Source: Actinobacteria bacterium IMCC19121
GTDB taxonomy: Bacteria; Actinomycetota; Actinomycetes; Nanopelagicales; Nanopelagicaceae
Direction of reading: 5' to 3'
Assembly: GCA_002284895.1 (NCBI GenBank)
Contig: CP015605.1
Span: 1,426,001 to 1,490,000 of the forward strand
DNA: 64,000 bases
Positions 46,960 through 56,766 of this stretch are shown in pieces (positions within the stretch are counted from its first letter, which is position 1; the number at the start of each line of letters is the position of its first letter). The position numbers and the translations under genes were made by a program. The notes under the pieces are model-generated. The model did not search any database. It was not told the DNA's origin and saw nothing but the letters and a program-made list of their open reading frames with translations.

Positions 46960-47004
46960 AAAAAAACCGCGACCGCAACCGTTAAGGCTGCGATGCGGTT
47001 TTTT
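46960..47004. terminator. Rho-independent terminator, probably bidirectional
   Basis: A G+C-rich hairpin (AACCGCATCGCAGCC pairing imperfectly with GGTTGCGGTCGCGGTT) is flanked by A7 on the left and T6 on the right. On the minus strand the T-run follows the stem, so it ends rpmE transcription before prfA; it could also stop plus-strand transcripts. Confidence 0.8.
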
Positions 47005-47011
47005 AAGAAAG

Positions 47012-47227
47012 CTACTTAGCTGCTTTTTTACCGAAGCGTTCTTCGAACTTAGCTACGCGACCACCAGTATCAAGGATGCGCTGCTTGCCGGTGTAGAACG
47101 GGTGGCATACAGAACAAACTTCAACATAGATTGAACCGCTTGCAACAGTTGAGCGGGTAACAAACTTCTCACCGCAACCACACGTTACTTGGGTCTCTTT
47201 GTACTCTGGGTGGATCTCTGGCTTCAT
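47012..47227 (-). CDS. rpmE: 50S ribosomal protein L31, zinc-binding form
   Basis: A 71-residue large-subunit protein. The cysteines in VTCGCGEKF and [15 protein letters not shown] form the zinc site of the C+ type of L31, so no zinc-free substitution has occurred in this copy. The ATG at 47227 is chosen for the GAAGGAATAACC ribosome-binding site; the open frame extends upstream without similarity. Confidence 0.96.
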   Translation of the reverse strand: MKPEIHPEYKETQVTCGCGEKFVTRSTVASGSIYVEVCSVCHPFYTGKQRILDTGGRVAKFEERFGKKAAK

Positions 47228-47330
47228 GGTTATTCCTTCTTTAATGTTTGGGTCCCTCACGGGTGAACCAAACGGGGCGGTTAACAGGGCTAAATCGTAG
47301 GCGATGGCCCGCGATTTACGAAATTTACGC

Positions 47331-48899
47331 TTACTTAGAGTCGTCAGGACCTGACGTTGTCTTCTGAATCTGCATCAAGAATTCGACGTTGGACTTAGTG
47401 CCCTTCATCTTCTCAAGAAGAAGTTCAAGTGCTGCTTGTGGCTCAAGTGCGTGAAGAACACGACGGAGTTTCCAAACAATGTTGAGTTCTTCTGAACCCA
47501 TAAGGATTTCTTCCTTACGTGTTCCAGATGCAACAACGTTAACCGCAGGGAAGATGCGCTTATCAGCCATCTTGCGATCAAGGATGAGCTCCATGTTTCC
47601 AGTTCCCTTGAACTCTTCGAAAATAACTTCATCCATACGAGAACCTGTGTCAACAAGTGCTGTTGCAAGAATCGTAAGTGATCCGCCATCTTCAATGTTA
47701 CGAGCAGCACCGAAGAACTTCTTAGGTGGATAGAGAGCTGCTGAATCAACACCACCAGAGAGAATTCGACCTGATGCTGGAGCTGCGATGTTGTATGCAC
47801 GGCCCAAACGAGTGATTGAGTCAAGAAGAACAACTACATCGTGACCAAGTTCCACAAGACGCTTTGCGCGCTCGATTGCAAGTTCTGCAATTGTTGTGTG
47901 GTCATCTGCAGGACGGTCGAAAGTTGAAGCAATAACTTCACCCTTAACTGAGCGCTGCATATCCGTAACTTCTTCTGGGCGCTCATCAACTAGAACAACC
48001 ATCAAGTGACACTCTGGGTTATTTGTTGTGATTGCGTTAGCAATTGACTGCAAAACCATTGTCTTACCAGCCTTAGGAGGCGAAACAATAAGTCCGCGCT
48101 GACCTTTACCAATTGGTGCAATTAGATCGATAACACGGGTGGTTAATACGTTTGGTTCTGTCTCAAGGCGCAAGCGCTCTTGAGGATAAAGAGGAGTCAA
48201 CTTGCCGAATTCAACGCGGTTACGCGCTTCCTCTGGAGTCATTCCATTAACTGTTTCAAGAGTAATAAGTGCGTTGAACTTCTGCTTAGTTTCACCCTCA
48301 CGAGGTTGGCGAACCTGGCCTGTTACAACATCGCCCTTGCGGAGCCCGTTTTTACGCACTTGCTGCAATGAAACATAGACATCGTTTGGTCCTGGAAGGT
48401 AACCAGCTGTGCGAATAAATGCATAGCTATCGAGAATATCGAGCAAGCCACCTACTGGTACTAAGACATCGTCTTCACCAATAACTGGTTCACGTTCTTC
48501 GCGTGGTCCACGATCACGGTTGCGATCACGGTTGCGATCGCGTCCTCGCGCATGGCGGTCATTGCGATCAAAGCGCTCATTGCGGTTTCCGCGTTCGGTG
48601 TTGCTTTGTGGTGATGACTCTTCGCCATCATCATCTGAATCTTCATTTGAAGCAGAGTTGTTTGAGCTCTTGGCTTCCTTCTTGCTCTTATTGCGGGCTT
48701 CGCGGCGAGCTTCGCGTTCAGCTTTAGCAGCTTCGCGGTTTTTAGCCTGTAAATCAGCGATCGCCTCTACGAGTGCGTCCTTCTTCATCTTTGCTGCGCC
48801 ATCTACACCAAGTTGTGTTGCAACTGTCTTTAACTTAGGCAGGGTCATTGCAGAAAGCTCTGGACTATTCGAACGTACAGGTTCAATTTCTGTTGTCAT
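47331..48899 (-). CDS. rho: Transcription termination factor Rho with charged insertion
   Basis: An RNA-dependent helicase hexamer that ends transcription. In 522 residues it has an N-terminal Rho-N/SAP-like helix bundle (about 16-55), a long Glu/Asp-then-Arg/Asn-rich linker (about 55-138) with repeats of RNRD, the RNA-binding cold-shock fold (about 140-215), Walker [15 protein letters not shown], Walker [18 protein letters not shown], and Q/R-loop residues near the C-terminus. The Arg-rich insertion is typical of high-GC Gram-positive Rho. The ATG at 48899 begins [10 protein letters not shown]. Confidence 0.96.
   Translation of the reverse strand: MTTEIEPVRSNSPELSAMTLPKLKTVATQLGVDGAAKMKKDALVEAIADLQAKNREAAKAEREARREARNKSKKEAKSSNNSASNEDSDDDGEESSPQSNTERGNRNERFDRNDRHARGRDRNRDRNRDRGPREEREPVIGEDDVLVPVGGLLDILDSYAFIRTAGYLPGPNDVYVSLQQVRKNGLRKGDVVTGQVRQPREGETKQKFNALITLETVNGMTPEEARNRVEFGKLTPLYPQERLRLETEPNVLTTRVIDLIAPIGKGQRGLIVSPPKAGKTMVLQSIANAITTNNPECHLMVVLVDERPEEVTDMQRSVKGEVIASTFDRPADDHTTIAELAIERAKRLVELGHDVVVLLDSITRLGRAYNIAAPASGRILSGGVDSAALYPPKKFFGAARNIEDGGSLTILATALVDTGSRMDEVIFEEFKGTGNMELILDRKMADKRIFPAVNVVASGTRKEEILMGSEELNIVWKLRRVLHALEPQAALELLLEKMKGTKSNVEFLMQIQKTTSGPDDSK
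48511..48540. repeat. 12-bp tandem repeats inside rho
   Basis: Two perfect copies of CGATCACGGTTG (48511-48522 and 48523-48534) and a half copy. They encode the Asn-Arg-Asp-Arg repeats of the Rho insertion, so they are coding low-complexity DNA and could vary in copy number. Confidence 0.7.
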
Positions 48900-49046
48900 G
48901 TGTTTCTTTTCTATATAGGTCAACAGGTTTTAGATATATCCCGTTAAGCCGTGGATGTTTTTTAGATTTACCTGATGTGTTGCTGGCCGCTAGAGAAGGG
49001 CCGTTCAGATGTTCCAAGGTTAGCACCTGGGGGCGCTAATTCGCAA

Positions 49047-49070
49047 AATCTCCAGATTTACGCGGAGATT
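49047..49070 (-). terminator. Weak hairpin at the end of thrB
   Basis: AATCTCC and GGAGATT form a 7-bp stem around a 10-nt loop that includes the thrB stop codon, followed by TTTT on the minus strand. It could partly terminate the thr operon before rho, but the stem is weak. Confidence 0.35.
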
Positions 49071-49987
49071 AGGCTTGCTCCAGTTCGGGCAATACCGAGC
49101 TCTGTTGTAATGAATTTATCTCCCGCAGCTCTGCGCAGTTCTTCAGCCTCACTTGGACCGCCAGTATGTAGAACTAAAACAGTTGGTCCAGCTCCTGAAA
49201 TAAATGCAGCAACGCCAGCATTTCGAAGCTTTGTCAGCAGCGCAAAAGATTGTGGCATTGCCTCTTTGCGAAATGACTGATGTAAGAAATCTTGTGTGGC
49301 AGTGTGAAGCAGATCTGGGCGCTGGGCTAAGGCATGCACCAATAAGGCAGCATTTGATGAGTTTCGAACCGCATCGCTATGCGCAATTGACTCTGGAAGC
49401 ATCTTTCGAGCCTTTGATGTTGCAACTGAAGTTGCTGGGATAAAGGCAAGCGCGCCAATTCTGGCATCTACTTCAATATGAACTGATTGAGCAACCATTG
49501 CACCGCGTTGCATATCCTGCCAAGCAATATTTGCACCGCCATAAATTGCAGCTGCGACGTTATCAGGATGTGCTTCCATTTCATTTGCAAGAACTAACAT
49601 CGCCTCATCTGACATTCGCTCATTACCACCTAGAACTAATGCGCGAGCTAGTGATAAACCACCAACAATTGCACTGGCAGATGATCCAAGACCACGGCCA
49701 TGTGGAATGACATTGAGTTGGCGAAGTGCAATTCCGCGAGGTTTGCCACCAAGGAATTCAAAACCTTTGTACATCGCCTTGATAACTAAGTTCTTATCAT
49801 TTCTTGCAACATCATCAGCGCCTTCACCAGTGACATCAACATCAACACCGGGTTCATCTTGAACTTGTGCGATGTATCGATCAAACATAGTTAGAGCTAA
49901 ACCAAGGCAATCAAAGCCAGGTCCTAAGTTTGCACTCGTTGCAGGAACTTGCACCTGCATGGGTTGTGCTTTAAATGTTGGCTTCAT
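49058..49987 (-). CDS. thrB: Homoserine kinase
   Basis: Phosphorylates homoserine for threonine synthesis. It is a GHMP-family kinase of 309 residues with VQVPATSANLGPGFDCLGLAL at the N-terminus, the ATP loop NVIPHGRGLGSSASAIVGG and the C-terminal FISGAGPTVLVLHTG. It follows thrC after 9 bp in hom-thrC-thrB order. Confidence 0.95.
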   Translation of the reverse strand: MKPTFKAQPMQVQVPATSANLGPGFDCLGLALTMFDRYIAQVQDEPGVDVDVTGEGADDVARNDKNLVIKAMYKGFEFLGGKPRGIALRQLNVIPHGRGLGSSASAIVGGLSLARALVLGGNERMSDEAMLVLANEMEAHPDNVAAAIYGGANIAWQDMQRGAMVAQSVHIEVDARIGALAFIPATSVATSKARKMLPESIAHSDAVRNSSNAALLVHALAQRPDLLHTATQDFLHQSFRKEAMPQSFALLTKLRNAGVAAFISGAGPTVLVLHTGGPSEAEELRRAAGDKFITTELGIARTGASLISA

Positions 49988-49996
49988 GATGAACTC

Positions 49997-51082
49997 TTAG
50001 GAAAGCCCCAACGCTTTTGCTGCAGCTTTAACGTTAACCGGAACAACAACTGGCTTTTTCGCAGATTCAAGAGCGTAAGGAATATCTTTCAGACCATGGC
50101 CAGTAACAGTAATAACGATTGTCTTATCTTTAGGTAGCTTTCCAGCCTTTTTATACTTAATAAGTCCGGCTAAACCAGCAGCAGATGAAGGTTCAACGAA
50201 GATTCCCTCTTTAGCTGCAATTAGACGGTAGGCAGATAAAATCTCTTTATCTGTAACTGAATCAATAACACCACCTGAAACATCACGCGCTTCAACGGCT
50301 TGAGCCCAAGAAGCAGGATTGCCAATACGAATAGCTGTTGCAATGGTGTCTGGGTTTTTAACGATCTTGCCTTTAACAATCGGGGCTGCACCGGCAGCTT
50401 GGAAACCATACATCTGTGGCAACTGGGATGACATGCCATCTTTGTAATACTCCTTATAGCCCTTCCAATAAGCAGTGATGTTTCCAGCATTGCCCACAGG
50501 AAGTGCGTGAATATCTGGTGCATTACCCAACATGTCCACAACTTCAAAGGCAGCAGTCTTTTGTCCTTCAATTCGATAAGGATTAACTGAGTTAACAAGT
50601 GCGACTGGATAGTTCTCTGAAAGTTCGCGAGCAAGTGTTAAGCAATCATCAAAGTTGCCATTGACCTGCAAAATAGTTGAGTCATGGATGACTGCTTGAG
50701 CTAACTTGCCCATTGCAATCTTTCCCTTAGGAATTAAAACTGCTGGTGTCATGCCAGCTTTAACGGCATAGGCTGCAGCAGATGCAGATGTATTTCCAGT
50801 AGATGCACAGATGACAGCTTTAGCGCCATCTTCTGCCGCCTTCGAAATAGCCATCGTCATTCCGCGATCTTTAAATGAACCAGTTGGGTTTAAACCTTCA
50901 TATTTAATCCACACGTTGTTGCCCAGTAATTCTGAAAGATTGCAGGCATAGATAAGTGGTGTGCCACCTTCACGTAGGGAAACTATTGGAGTATTTGCAC
51001 TCACGGGCAAGCGATGGCGGTATTCCTCAATAACTCCGCGCCATTGATGGGCTCCACTCTTCTTGTTTCCAAAGATTCCCAT
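49997..51082 (-). CDS. thrC: Threonine synthase
   Basis: Converts O-phosphohomoserine to threonine. This PLP enzyme of 361 residues has the lysine in [21 protein letters not shown], the phosphate loop [16 protein letters not shown] and [13 protein letters not shown]. The stop of hom immediately precedes its ATG. Length fits the short actinobacterial form. Confidence 0.96.
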   Translation of the reverse strand: MGIFGNKKSGAHQWRGVIEEYRHRLPVSANTPIVSLREGGTPLIYACNLSELLGNNVWIKYEGLNPTGSFKDRGMTMAISKAAEDGAKAVICASTGNTSASAAAYAVKAGMTPAVLIPKGKIAMGKLAQAVIHDSTILQVNGNFDDCLTLARELSENYPVALVNSVNPYRIEGQKTAAFEVVDMLGNAPDIHALPVGNAGNITAYWKGYKEYYKDGMSSQLPQMYGFQAAGAAPIVKGKIVKNPDTIATAIRIGNPASWAQAVEARDVSGGVIDSVTDKEILSAYRLIAAKEGIFVEPSSAAGLAGLIKYKKAGKLPKDKTIVITVTGHGLKDIPYALESAKKPVVVPVNVKAAAKALGLS

Positions 51083-52378
51083 TTAGGCAACTACTCCTTC
51101 AACACGGATGACAGATTCAACTTTGCTGACAATATCCATGTCAGTTAACTTCTTAATGCAGCCCTTAAGAGATGATTCAGTTGCAGCATGTGTGACAACG
51201 ACTAGTTCTGCATCACTTCCTAGTCCTGCTTGGCGCACAGTCTGAATTGAGATGCTTTCACTAGCAAATACTTGTGCAATTGCCGCCAAAACACCTGACT
51301 TATCAGCTACATGCAAGCGAACAAAGAACTGTGATTTCACATCACCGACCGGTGCAATATCAAGATCGGCATAGTCAGATTCACCATATCCAACAGTTGA
51401 ATAAGCGCGGTGGCGTGTGACGGCAACTAGGTCACCCAAGATTGCAGATGCAGTTGGTGCACCGCCAGCCCCGCGGCCATAGAACATAAGCTGTCCAGCA
51501 GCCTCTGACTCAACATAGACAGCGTTGAAAGCATTTCGAACTGATGCCAATGGGTGAGAACTTGGAAGCATCACTGGGTGCACACGAACTGAAATCTCAT
51601 CTTTAACAGTTAGCTCTGCAATTGCTAGAAGCTTGATCACAGAGCCCATTGCTTTAGCGGCATTAACATCATCGATAGAAATTCCTGTAATACCTTCGCA
51701 ATAAACCTCATCAATAGTTACTGTGCTGTGAAAAGCAAGGCTGGCTAGCAAGGCAGCTTTAGCTGCAGCATCATGTCCTTCAATATCTGCAGTGGGGTCT
51801 GCTTCGGCAAAGCCAAGTGATTGCGCCTCTTTTAATACATCGTTAAAGGCGCGGCCTTCTTCATGCATCTTTGTGAGAATGTAGTTAGTTGTACCGTTAA
51901 CAATTCCCATCACGCGAGTGATTTGATCACCGGCAAGTGATTCACGCATTGAGCGAATAATTGGAATCGCACCTGCGACCGCCGCTTCATAGTAAAGATC
52001 TACCTTTGCCGCATCGGCTGCATTGAAGAGCTCATGGCCATGTGTTGCAAGCAATGCCTTATTGGCAGTAATAACAGATTTCTTATTCTTTATTGCTTCA
52101 AGAATCAATGTGCGGGCTGGCTCAATACCACCCATTACTTCAATAACAATGTTGATCTCTGGATCGTTAACAATTGCATTCAAATCAGTAGTAATCATTG
52201 AAGGATTAATACCTTCACGGGCAGCGTTACTACGCACACCAATTTTCTTAAGGACAAGCAGTGCACCCGAGCGCTCAGAGAGCTCTTGCTCATCGGATTG
52301 GAGCAGGCGAGCAACTTGGCTGCCGACTACACCGCAGCCGAGCATGCCAATAGATATTGTCTTTAGCTCTGCGCTCAT
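51083..52378 (-). CDS. hom: Homoserine dehydrogenase with ACT domain
   Basis: Reduces aspartate semialdehyde to homoserine, the branch point to threonine and methionine. The 431 residues start with the NAD(P) motif IGMLGCGVVGSQVARLL, continue with GIVNGTTNYILTKM and the catalytic EGHDAAAKAALLASLAF, and end in an ACT domain (about 350-425) that normally gives threonine feedback control. Homoserine made here would also supply metY further right. Confidence 0.96.
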   Translation of the reverse strand: MSAELKTISIGMLGCGVVGSQVARLLQSDEQELSERSGALLVLKKIGVRSNAAREGINPSMITTDLNAIVNDPEINIVIEVMGGIEPARTLILEAIKNKKSVITANKALLATHGHELFNAADAAKVDLYYEAAVAGAIPIIRSMRESLAGDQITRVMGIVNGTTNYILTKMHEEGRAFNDVLKEAQSLGFAEADPTADIEGHDAAAKAALLASLAFHSTVTIDEVYCEGITGISIDDVNAAKAMGSVIKLLAIAELTVKDEISVRVHPVMLPSSHPLASVRNAFNAVYVESEAAGQLMFYGRGAGGAPTASAILGDLVAVTRHRAYSTVGYGESDYADLDIAPVGDVKSQFFVRLHVADKSGVLAAIAQVFASESISIQTVRQAGLGSDAELVVVTHAATESSLKGCIKKLTDMDIVSKVESVIRVEGVVA

Positions 52379-52412
52379 GCGGGCTATTCTTTCACAGATG
52401 CCTGTAACGGCG

Positions 52413-53720
52413 TTAAATATCTAGCCCTAACAGATCAGCTTCAGTCTCACGGCGCAGAATCACGCGGGCTTTTCCATCTTTTACTGCAATTACTGGTGGC
52501 CGTGGCACATGGTTGTAATTAGTTGCCATGCTGCGTCCATATGCACCTGTTGCTGGGGTGGCTAATAAATCTCCAGGCACAATGTCATTTTCTAAATCAA
52601 TCTCTCGAATCACAATATCGCCAGTTTCACAGTGCTTACCTACGAGTCGTGAAGAAATCTTAGGGGCGATGCTGGTGCGATTAGCTAACGCTGCAAAGTA
52701 TTGAGCATCATATAAAGCTGGGCGCAAGTTATCGCTCATTCCACCATCAACAGAGACATAGCGGCGAATTGCACCGTTTTCTAACGTGACATCTTTAACT
52801 GTTCCAACTTCATAGAGTGTGAACATGGTTGGACCAACTATTGCTCGGCCTGGTTCAATTGAAATACGTGGAATAGCAAGCTTGTGCGCTGCGCATTGAG
52901 CAGTAACAACTGTTGCTAAATCTTTCATTGTTGATGCAGGATCTAAAGAGTTCTCTCCAGGTAAATAAGCGATGCCATATCCCCCGCCTAAATCCAGTTC
53001 AGGAAGTTCAGTTGAATACTCATCACGGTATTTAGCAAGAAGTTCAATAAGACGCTGAGCGCTGATTTCGTAGGAATCATTTTCAAAAATCTGCGAACCA
53101 ATGTGGGCGTGAAAGCCGCGCAGTTCTAGGGATGAATGTGTGCGAACTTGGGCAATTGCCTTCCACGCAGCACCACTTGCAATTGAAAAACCAAACTTCA
53201 CATCTTCATGGGCTGTGGCAATTGATTCATGGGTGTGAGCTTCAATTCCAGGAGTTAAACGAAGCAAGACTTTTTGAACAACGCCTTGCTTGGTGGCAGC
53301 AGCGGCAACGCGCTCTATTTCATAGAGTGAATCGATAACGATTGTTCCAACACCGACTGATACAGCCTTTTCAATTTCAGCTACAGATTTATTGTTGCCG
53401 TGTACTTCAATCTTGGCAGGATCAATTCCACCCTTAAGGGCAACTGCTAACTCACCACCTGTGCACACATCAATTCCAATACCAAGATCTTTAATCCAAC
53501 GGGCTACTTCAACGCAGATAAAGGCTTTAGCTGCGTAATACACAGTGCCAGCATTACTTTCAAAGGCGTTATTGAGAGCAGCGTTCCATGCACTTGCCCG
53601 ATCTCTAAAATCTGCTTCATCCATAATGAAGGCAGGTGTGCCAAATTCTTTGGCTAATGTAGTAGCTGAAATAGAAGAAATAGTTAACTCTGCACCAGTC
53701 TTAACGTGAGAGGACCACAT
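52413..53720 (-). CDS. lysA: Diaminopimelate decarboxylase
   Basis: Makes L-lysine from meso-diaminopimelate. This PLP alanine-racemase-fold enzyme of 435 residues has the lysine in VYYAAKAFICVEVARW, GIDVCTGGEL, LDLGGGYGIAY, and the C-terminal Cys in GKHCETGDIV. The ATG has a GGAGAGG ribosome-binding site and lies 2 bp after argS, as in mycobacteria. Confidence 0.96.
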   Translation of the reverse strand: MWSSHVKTGAELTISSISATTLAKEFGTPAFIMDEADFRDRASAWNAALNNAFESNAGTVYYAAKAFICVEVARWIKDLGIGIDVCTGGELAVALKGGIDPAKIEVHGNNKSVAEIEKAVSVGVGTIVIDSLYEIERVAAAATKQGVVQKVLLRLTPGIEAHTHESIATAHEDVKFGFSIASGAAWKAIAQVRTHSSLELRGFHAHIGSQIFENDSYEISAQRLIELLAKYRDEYSTELPELDLGGGYGIAYLPGENSLDPASTMKDLATVVTAQCAAHKLAIPRISIEPGRAIVGPTMFTLYEVGTVKDVTLENGAIRRYVSVDGGMSDNLRPALYDAQYFAALANRTSIAPKISSRLVGKHCETGDIVIREIDLENDIVPGDLLATPATGAYGRSMATNYNHVPRPPVIAVKDGKARVILRRETEADLLGLDI

Positions 53721-53722
53721 GT

Positions 53723-55387
53723 TTACATCCTCTCCGGTGCACTAACGCCCAATAAATCCAAACCATTTTTAATTACTTGTTTGGTAGAAGCACAGAGTAA
53801 TAGACGGGCAGTGTGTAATGCAGATGGGTTTTCTTCACCCATTGGTAATACGCGACAGTCTGCATAGAAACCGTGATACGTCCCAGCTAACTCTTCTAAA
53901 TAGCGTGCAACACGGTGAGGTTGGCGTAGTTCAGCCGCGCTTTGCACCACACGAGGAAATTCAGCTAGCGCTCCTAGTAATTCATTTTCACGATCATGGA
54001 CCAACTGCGATGAATCAAAAGCGGCAAGGTCAACTGGGATATTTAGCTCAGCGGCATTTCGTAACACAGCAGCAATACGAGCATGCGCGTATTGAACGTA
54101 ATAGACCGGGTTCTCATTGGTGTTGCGCTTCAAGATATCGATATCCATCACCATCGGCGTATCCACTGGGTAACGAATCAATGTGTAGCGGGCAGCATCA
54201 ACACCGACTTTTTCTACTAGCTCTTCTAAGGTGATAATCGTGCCGGCGCGCTTAGAGAGTTTTACCTCTTCCCCGCCTTCCATAATCTTTACAAGTTGTC
54301 CGATCAGCACATGGATGTTGTATTCAGGATCATCACCAGCACATGCGGCGATAGCTTTTAAGCGACCCACATATCCATGGTGATCTGCGCCTAACATGTA
54401 GATACAAATATCAAAGCCCCGCTCGCGTTTATTAATGTAATAAGCGGTATCCGATGAGAAATAAGTAAGTGAGCCATCAGATTTAGTTAATACGCGATCT
54501 TTATCATCGCCAAAGTCAGTTGTGCGCAGCCAGATTGCGCCTTCTTCTTCAAAGACATGGCCTTGTGAGCGCAGCTTTTCAAGGCCGTGCTCAACTGCGC
54601 CTTGATCGTGGAGTGAGCGCTCTGAGAACCAAACATCAAAATGCGTCCCGAAAGTATCAAGTACTCGCTGTTGATCTTTTAACTGCACGGCATAGGCGGC
54701 TTCACGAAATGCTGGATGACGCTCCCCTTCTGGTAAAGAAGTAATCGATGCATCACTTGCAACAACTTCCTTAGCTAAATCAGCAATGTATGCACCTTGA
54801 TAACCATCTTCTGGAATTGGATTACCTAAAGCTGCAGCTTCAACTGATGCTCCAAATAAATCCATTTGGTTTCCGCGATCATTGATATAAAACTCGCGCT
54901 TCACATCTGCCCCGGCAGCACTTAGTACACGGCCTAATGAATCCCCCACTGCTGCCCAACGCGTGTGACCTAAGTGAAGTGGACCTGTTGGATTGGCACT
55001 AATGAATTCAAGATTGATTCGCACACCCGCGAGCGCGCTACCTTTTCCATAGTCCTTAGTTGCTTTGAGAATTGTTGTAACTAACTCGGCTTGATCAGCG
55101 CGATTGAGAGTGATGTTGATAAATCCTGGGCCAGCAATGTCTACCTTTGAAATTCCTTCGGTGCCAGCAAGTAAGTCACAAATAATTTGGGCAACATCGC
55201 GGGGATTCTTACCCGCAGGCTTTGCTAGTTGAAGTGCAATAGAAGTTGCATAGTCGCCGTGGTCGCGATCTTTGGGCCGCTCTAATTTGATGGCCTCCGG
55301 GATTTGTCCAGATAGTGAGCCAGCTTTGAAGGCTCGCTCGAGGGCGGCTTTTATCGCCGCTTCTAGCTGCTCTACCTGTGTGGACAC
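53723..55387 (-). CDS. argS: Arginyl-tRNA synthetase
   Basis: Charges tRNA-Arg. It is a class I enzyme of 554 residues, with the HIGH box as HLGH in ANPTGPLHLGHTRWA, the KMSKS-like EVKLSKRAGT and a C-terminal DALR domain ending in LDLLGVSAPERM. The GTG start is 6 bp behind a TAGCCT box. It is the first gene of argS-lysA-hom-thrC-thrB-rho. Confidence 0.96.
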   Translation of the reverse strand: MSTQVEQLEAAIKAALERAFKAGSLSGQIPEAIKLERPKDRDHGDYATSIALQLAKPAGKNPRDVAQIICDLLAGTEGISKVDIAGPGFINITLNRADQAELVTTILKATKDYGKGSALAGVRINLEFISANPTGPLHLGHTRWAAVGDSLGRVLSAAGADVKREFYINDRGNQMDLFGASVEAAALGNPIPEDGYQGAYIADLAKEVVASDASITSLPEGERHPAFREAAYAVQLKDQQRVLDTFGTHFDVWFSERSLHDQGAVEHGLEKLRSQGHVFEEEGAIWLRTTDFGDDKDRVLTKSDGSLTYFSSDTAYYINKRERGFDICIYMLGADHHGYVGRLKAIAACAGDDPEYNIHVLIGQLVKIMEGGEEVKLSKRAGTIITLEELVEKVGVDAARYTLIRYPVDTPMVMDIDILKRNTNENPVYYVQYAHARIAAVLRNAAELNIPVDLAAFDSSQLVHDRENELLGALAEFPRVVQSAAELRQPHRVARYLEELAGTYHGFYADCRVLPMGEENPSALHTARLLLCASTKQVIKNGLDLLGVSAPERM

Positions 55388-55393
55388 CGCCTA

Positions 55394-55399
55394 AGGCTA
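55394..55399 (-). promoter_or_regulatory. -10 box of a leaderless argS promoter
   Basis: TAGCCT on the minus strand, 6 bp (TAGGCG) before the GTG start at 55387. It would drive the argS to rho gene cluster. Confidence 0.4.
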
Positions 55400-55552
55400 T
55401 CGTGCGCTCAGTTGAACGTTATCAAATCGTTAGGTGATGGGGTGATATTTCCCCAAAAATAGAGTGACGAATTCGGGCATCCCCACTACCGTTTGCTTCA
55501 CTATCGCTCCTTTCTCATCCGGGTAGAAAAAGATTCGCCCAGGGGTGCGATC

Positions 55553-55564
55553 CCTTTCGAAAGG
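55553..55564 (+). promoter_or_regulatory. Palindrome enclosing the xylF ribosome-binding site
   Basis: CCTTTCGAAAGG is a perfect 12-bp palindrome whose right half is the AAAGG ribosome-binding site of the sugar-binding protein. As RNA it can fold into a 4-bp stem with a TCGA loop that hides the site; as DNA it could be an operator. The rest of the 187-bp gap to argS shows no gene and no convincing promoter. Confidence 0.4.
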
Positions 55565-55574
55565 TGTTTCACAT

Positions 55575-56642
55575 ATGAAAAAGCGCCGCCTCGCGATTAC
55601 TGCAGTTCTTGCTGCAGTTGCTATCGCACTAACAGGTTGCTCAAAAGCTGACAAGGCCGCAGATGGTTTTGTTGGTGTAATCCTTCCTGACGCAGCATCA
55701 TCAAACCGCTGGGAAACTGCTGACCGCGGATTCCTACAAGCAGCATTTGATGCAGCAGGAGTAAAGGTTGACATTCAGAACGCAAACGGCGACAAGGCAC
55801 AGTTTGCAACTATTGCAGATCAGATGCTCACAGCTGGTGCAAAGGTTCTAATCCTTGTAAACCTAGATTCAGATTCAGCTAAGGCTGTTCAGGACAAGGC
55901 TGCAGCACAGGGTGTAAAGACAATCGACTACGACCGTCTAACACTTAATGGTTCAGCTTCATACTATGTTTCATTTGATAATGAAGCAGTTGGCAAGCTA
56001 CAAGGTGAAGGCATCAAGGCATGTCTAGATGCAGCAGGAAAGACATCTGCTCGTATCGTTTACCTCAATGGTTCACCAACAGATAACAACGCAACACTAT
56101 TCAAGGCTGGATACGATTCAGTTCTACGTCCATTGATCGATTCAAAGGCATACACACTTGTTGATGACCAGGCTGTTCCAGACTGGGATAACGCAAAGGG
56201 TGGAGTAATTTTCGAACAGCAGCTTTCAAAGGCTGGCGGAAAGCTTGATGCAGTTGTTTCAGCTAACGAAGGTCTTGGACTTGCAGCTATTGCTGTTCTT
56301 AAGAAGAACAAGCTAAATGGCAAGGTCTGTGTATCTGGACAAGATGCAACTGTTGACGGATTGCGTGCGATCCTCACAGGAGATATGTCAAACACTGTAT
56401 ACAAGGCCATCAAGGCTGAAGCTGAAGGTGCAGCTGCTCTAGCAATCGCATTGCTTAAGGGTGAAGCAGCAACAACAGCAACAGGTTCTGTAAACAACGG
56501 AACAGTTGATGTCCCATCAGTGCTACTAGTACCAGTTGGAATCACAAAGGCTAACGTCAAGGATGTTATTGCTGATGGCTTCCAGAAGAAGGAAGATGTC
56601 TGTAAGGGCATCGAAGACCTCTGCACAGCTAACGGACTCTAA
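55575..56642 (+). CDS. xylF: Xylose-type ABC transporter substrate-binding lipoprotein
   Basis: A sugar receptor outside the cell membrane (355 residues). The signal peptide ends in a lipobox, IALTGCSK, with the lipid-bearing Cys22. The mature part is a type I periplasmic-binding fold: VGVILPDAASSNRWETADRG, VLILVNLDSDSAKAVQ, IVYLNGSPTDNNATLF and VSANEGLGLAAIAVLKK. Downstream xylose isomerase points to xylose. Codon use is biased to a few codons (for example GCA for Ala and AAG for Lys), suggesting high expression. The ATG at 55575 is set by AAAGG 10 bp upstream. Confidence 0.9.
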   Translation: MKKRRLAITAVLAAVAIALTGCSKADKAADGFVGVILPDAASSNRWETADRGFLQAAFDAAGVKVDIQNANGDKAQFATIADQMLTAGAKVLILVNLDSDSAKAVQDKAAAQGVKTIDYDRLTLNGSASYYVSFDNEAVGKLQGEGIKACLDAAGKTSARIVYLNGSPTDNNATLFKAGYDSVLRPLIDSKAYTLVDDQAVPDWDNAKGGVIFEQQLSKAGGKLDAVVSANEGLGLAAIAVLKKNKLNGKVCVSGQDATVDGLRAILTGDMSNTVYKAIKAEAEGAAALAIALLKGEAATTATGSVNNGTVDVPSVLLVPVGITKANVKDVIADGFQKKEDVCKGIEDLCTANGL

Positions 56643-56672
56643 TATCTGAACTAGCTAGGCAAAGATAAGTAG

Positions 56673-56715
56673 GTTGCGGCTCGGGGTTTATTCCCTGAGC
56701 CGCAACTTCTTTTAT
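56673..56715 (+). terminator. Terminator/attenuator after xylF
   Basis: GTTGCGGCTCGGGG pairs with CCCTGAGCCGCAAC around a short loop, followed by TTCTTTT. It lies between the binding-protein gene and the ATPase gene, so partial termination would make the receptor more abundant than the transporter. Confidence 0.8.
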
Positions 56716-56766
56716 AGGATATTTTCATCGTAAGTAAACAGAACCTAAAGAAAAGTGGTTAGAGAC

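Noticed and set aside
47291-47318. TAAATCG...CGATTTA inverted repeat after rho
   Set aside because: The 7-bp stem has a long loop and no T-run; it is too weak to call a terminator.
48511-48540. Short tandem repeats as a CRISPR array
   Set aside because: The 12-bp units are contiguous, have no spacers and encode the Rho linker. No CRISPR array or cas gene was seen in the window.
55430-55774. Minus-strand 114-codon open frame before xylF
   Set aside because: It overlaps the signal-peptide coding region of xylF on the other strand and has no recognisable domain.
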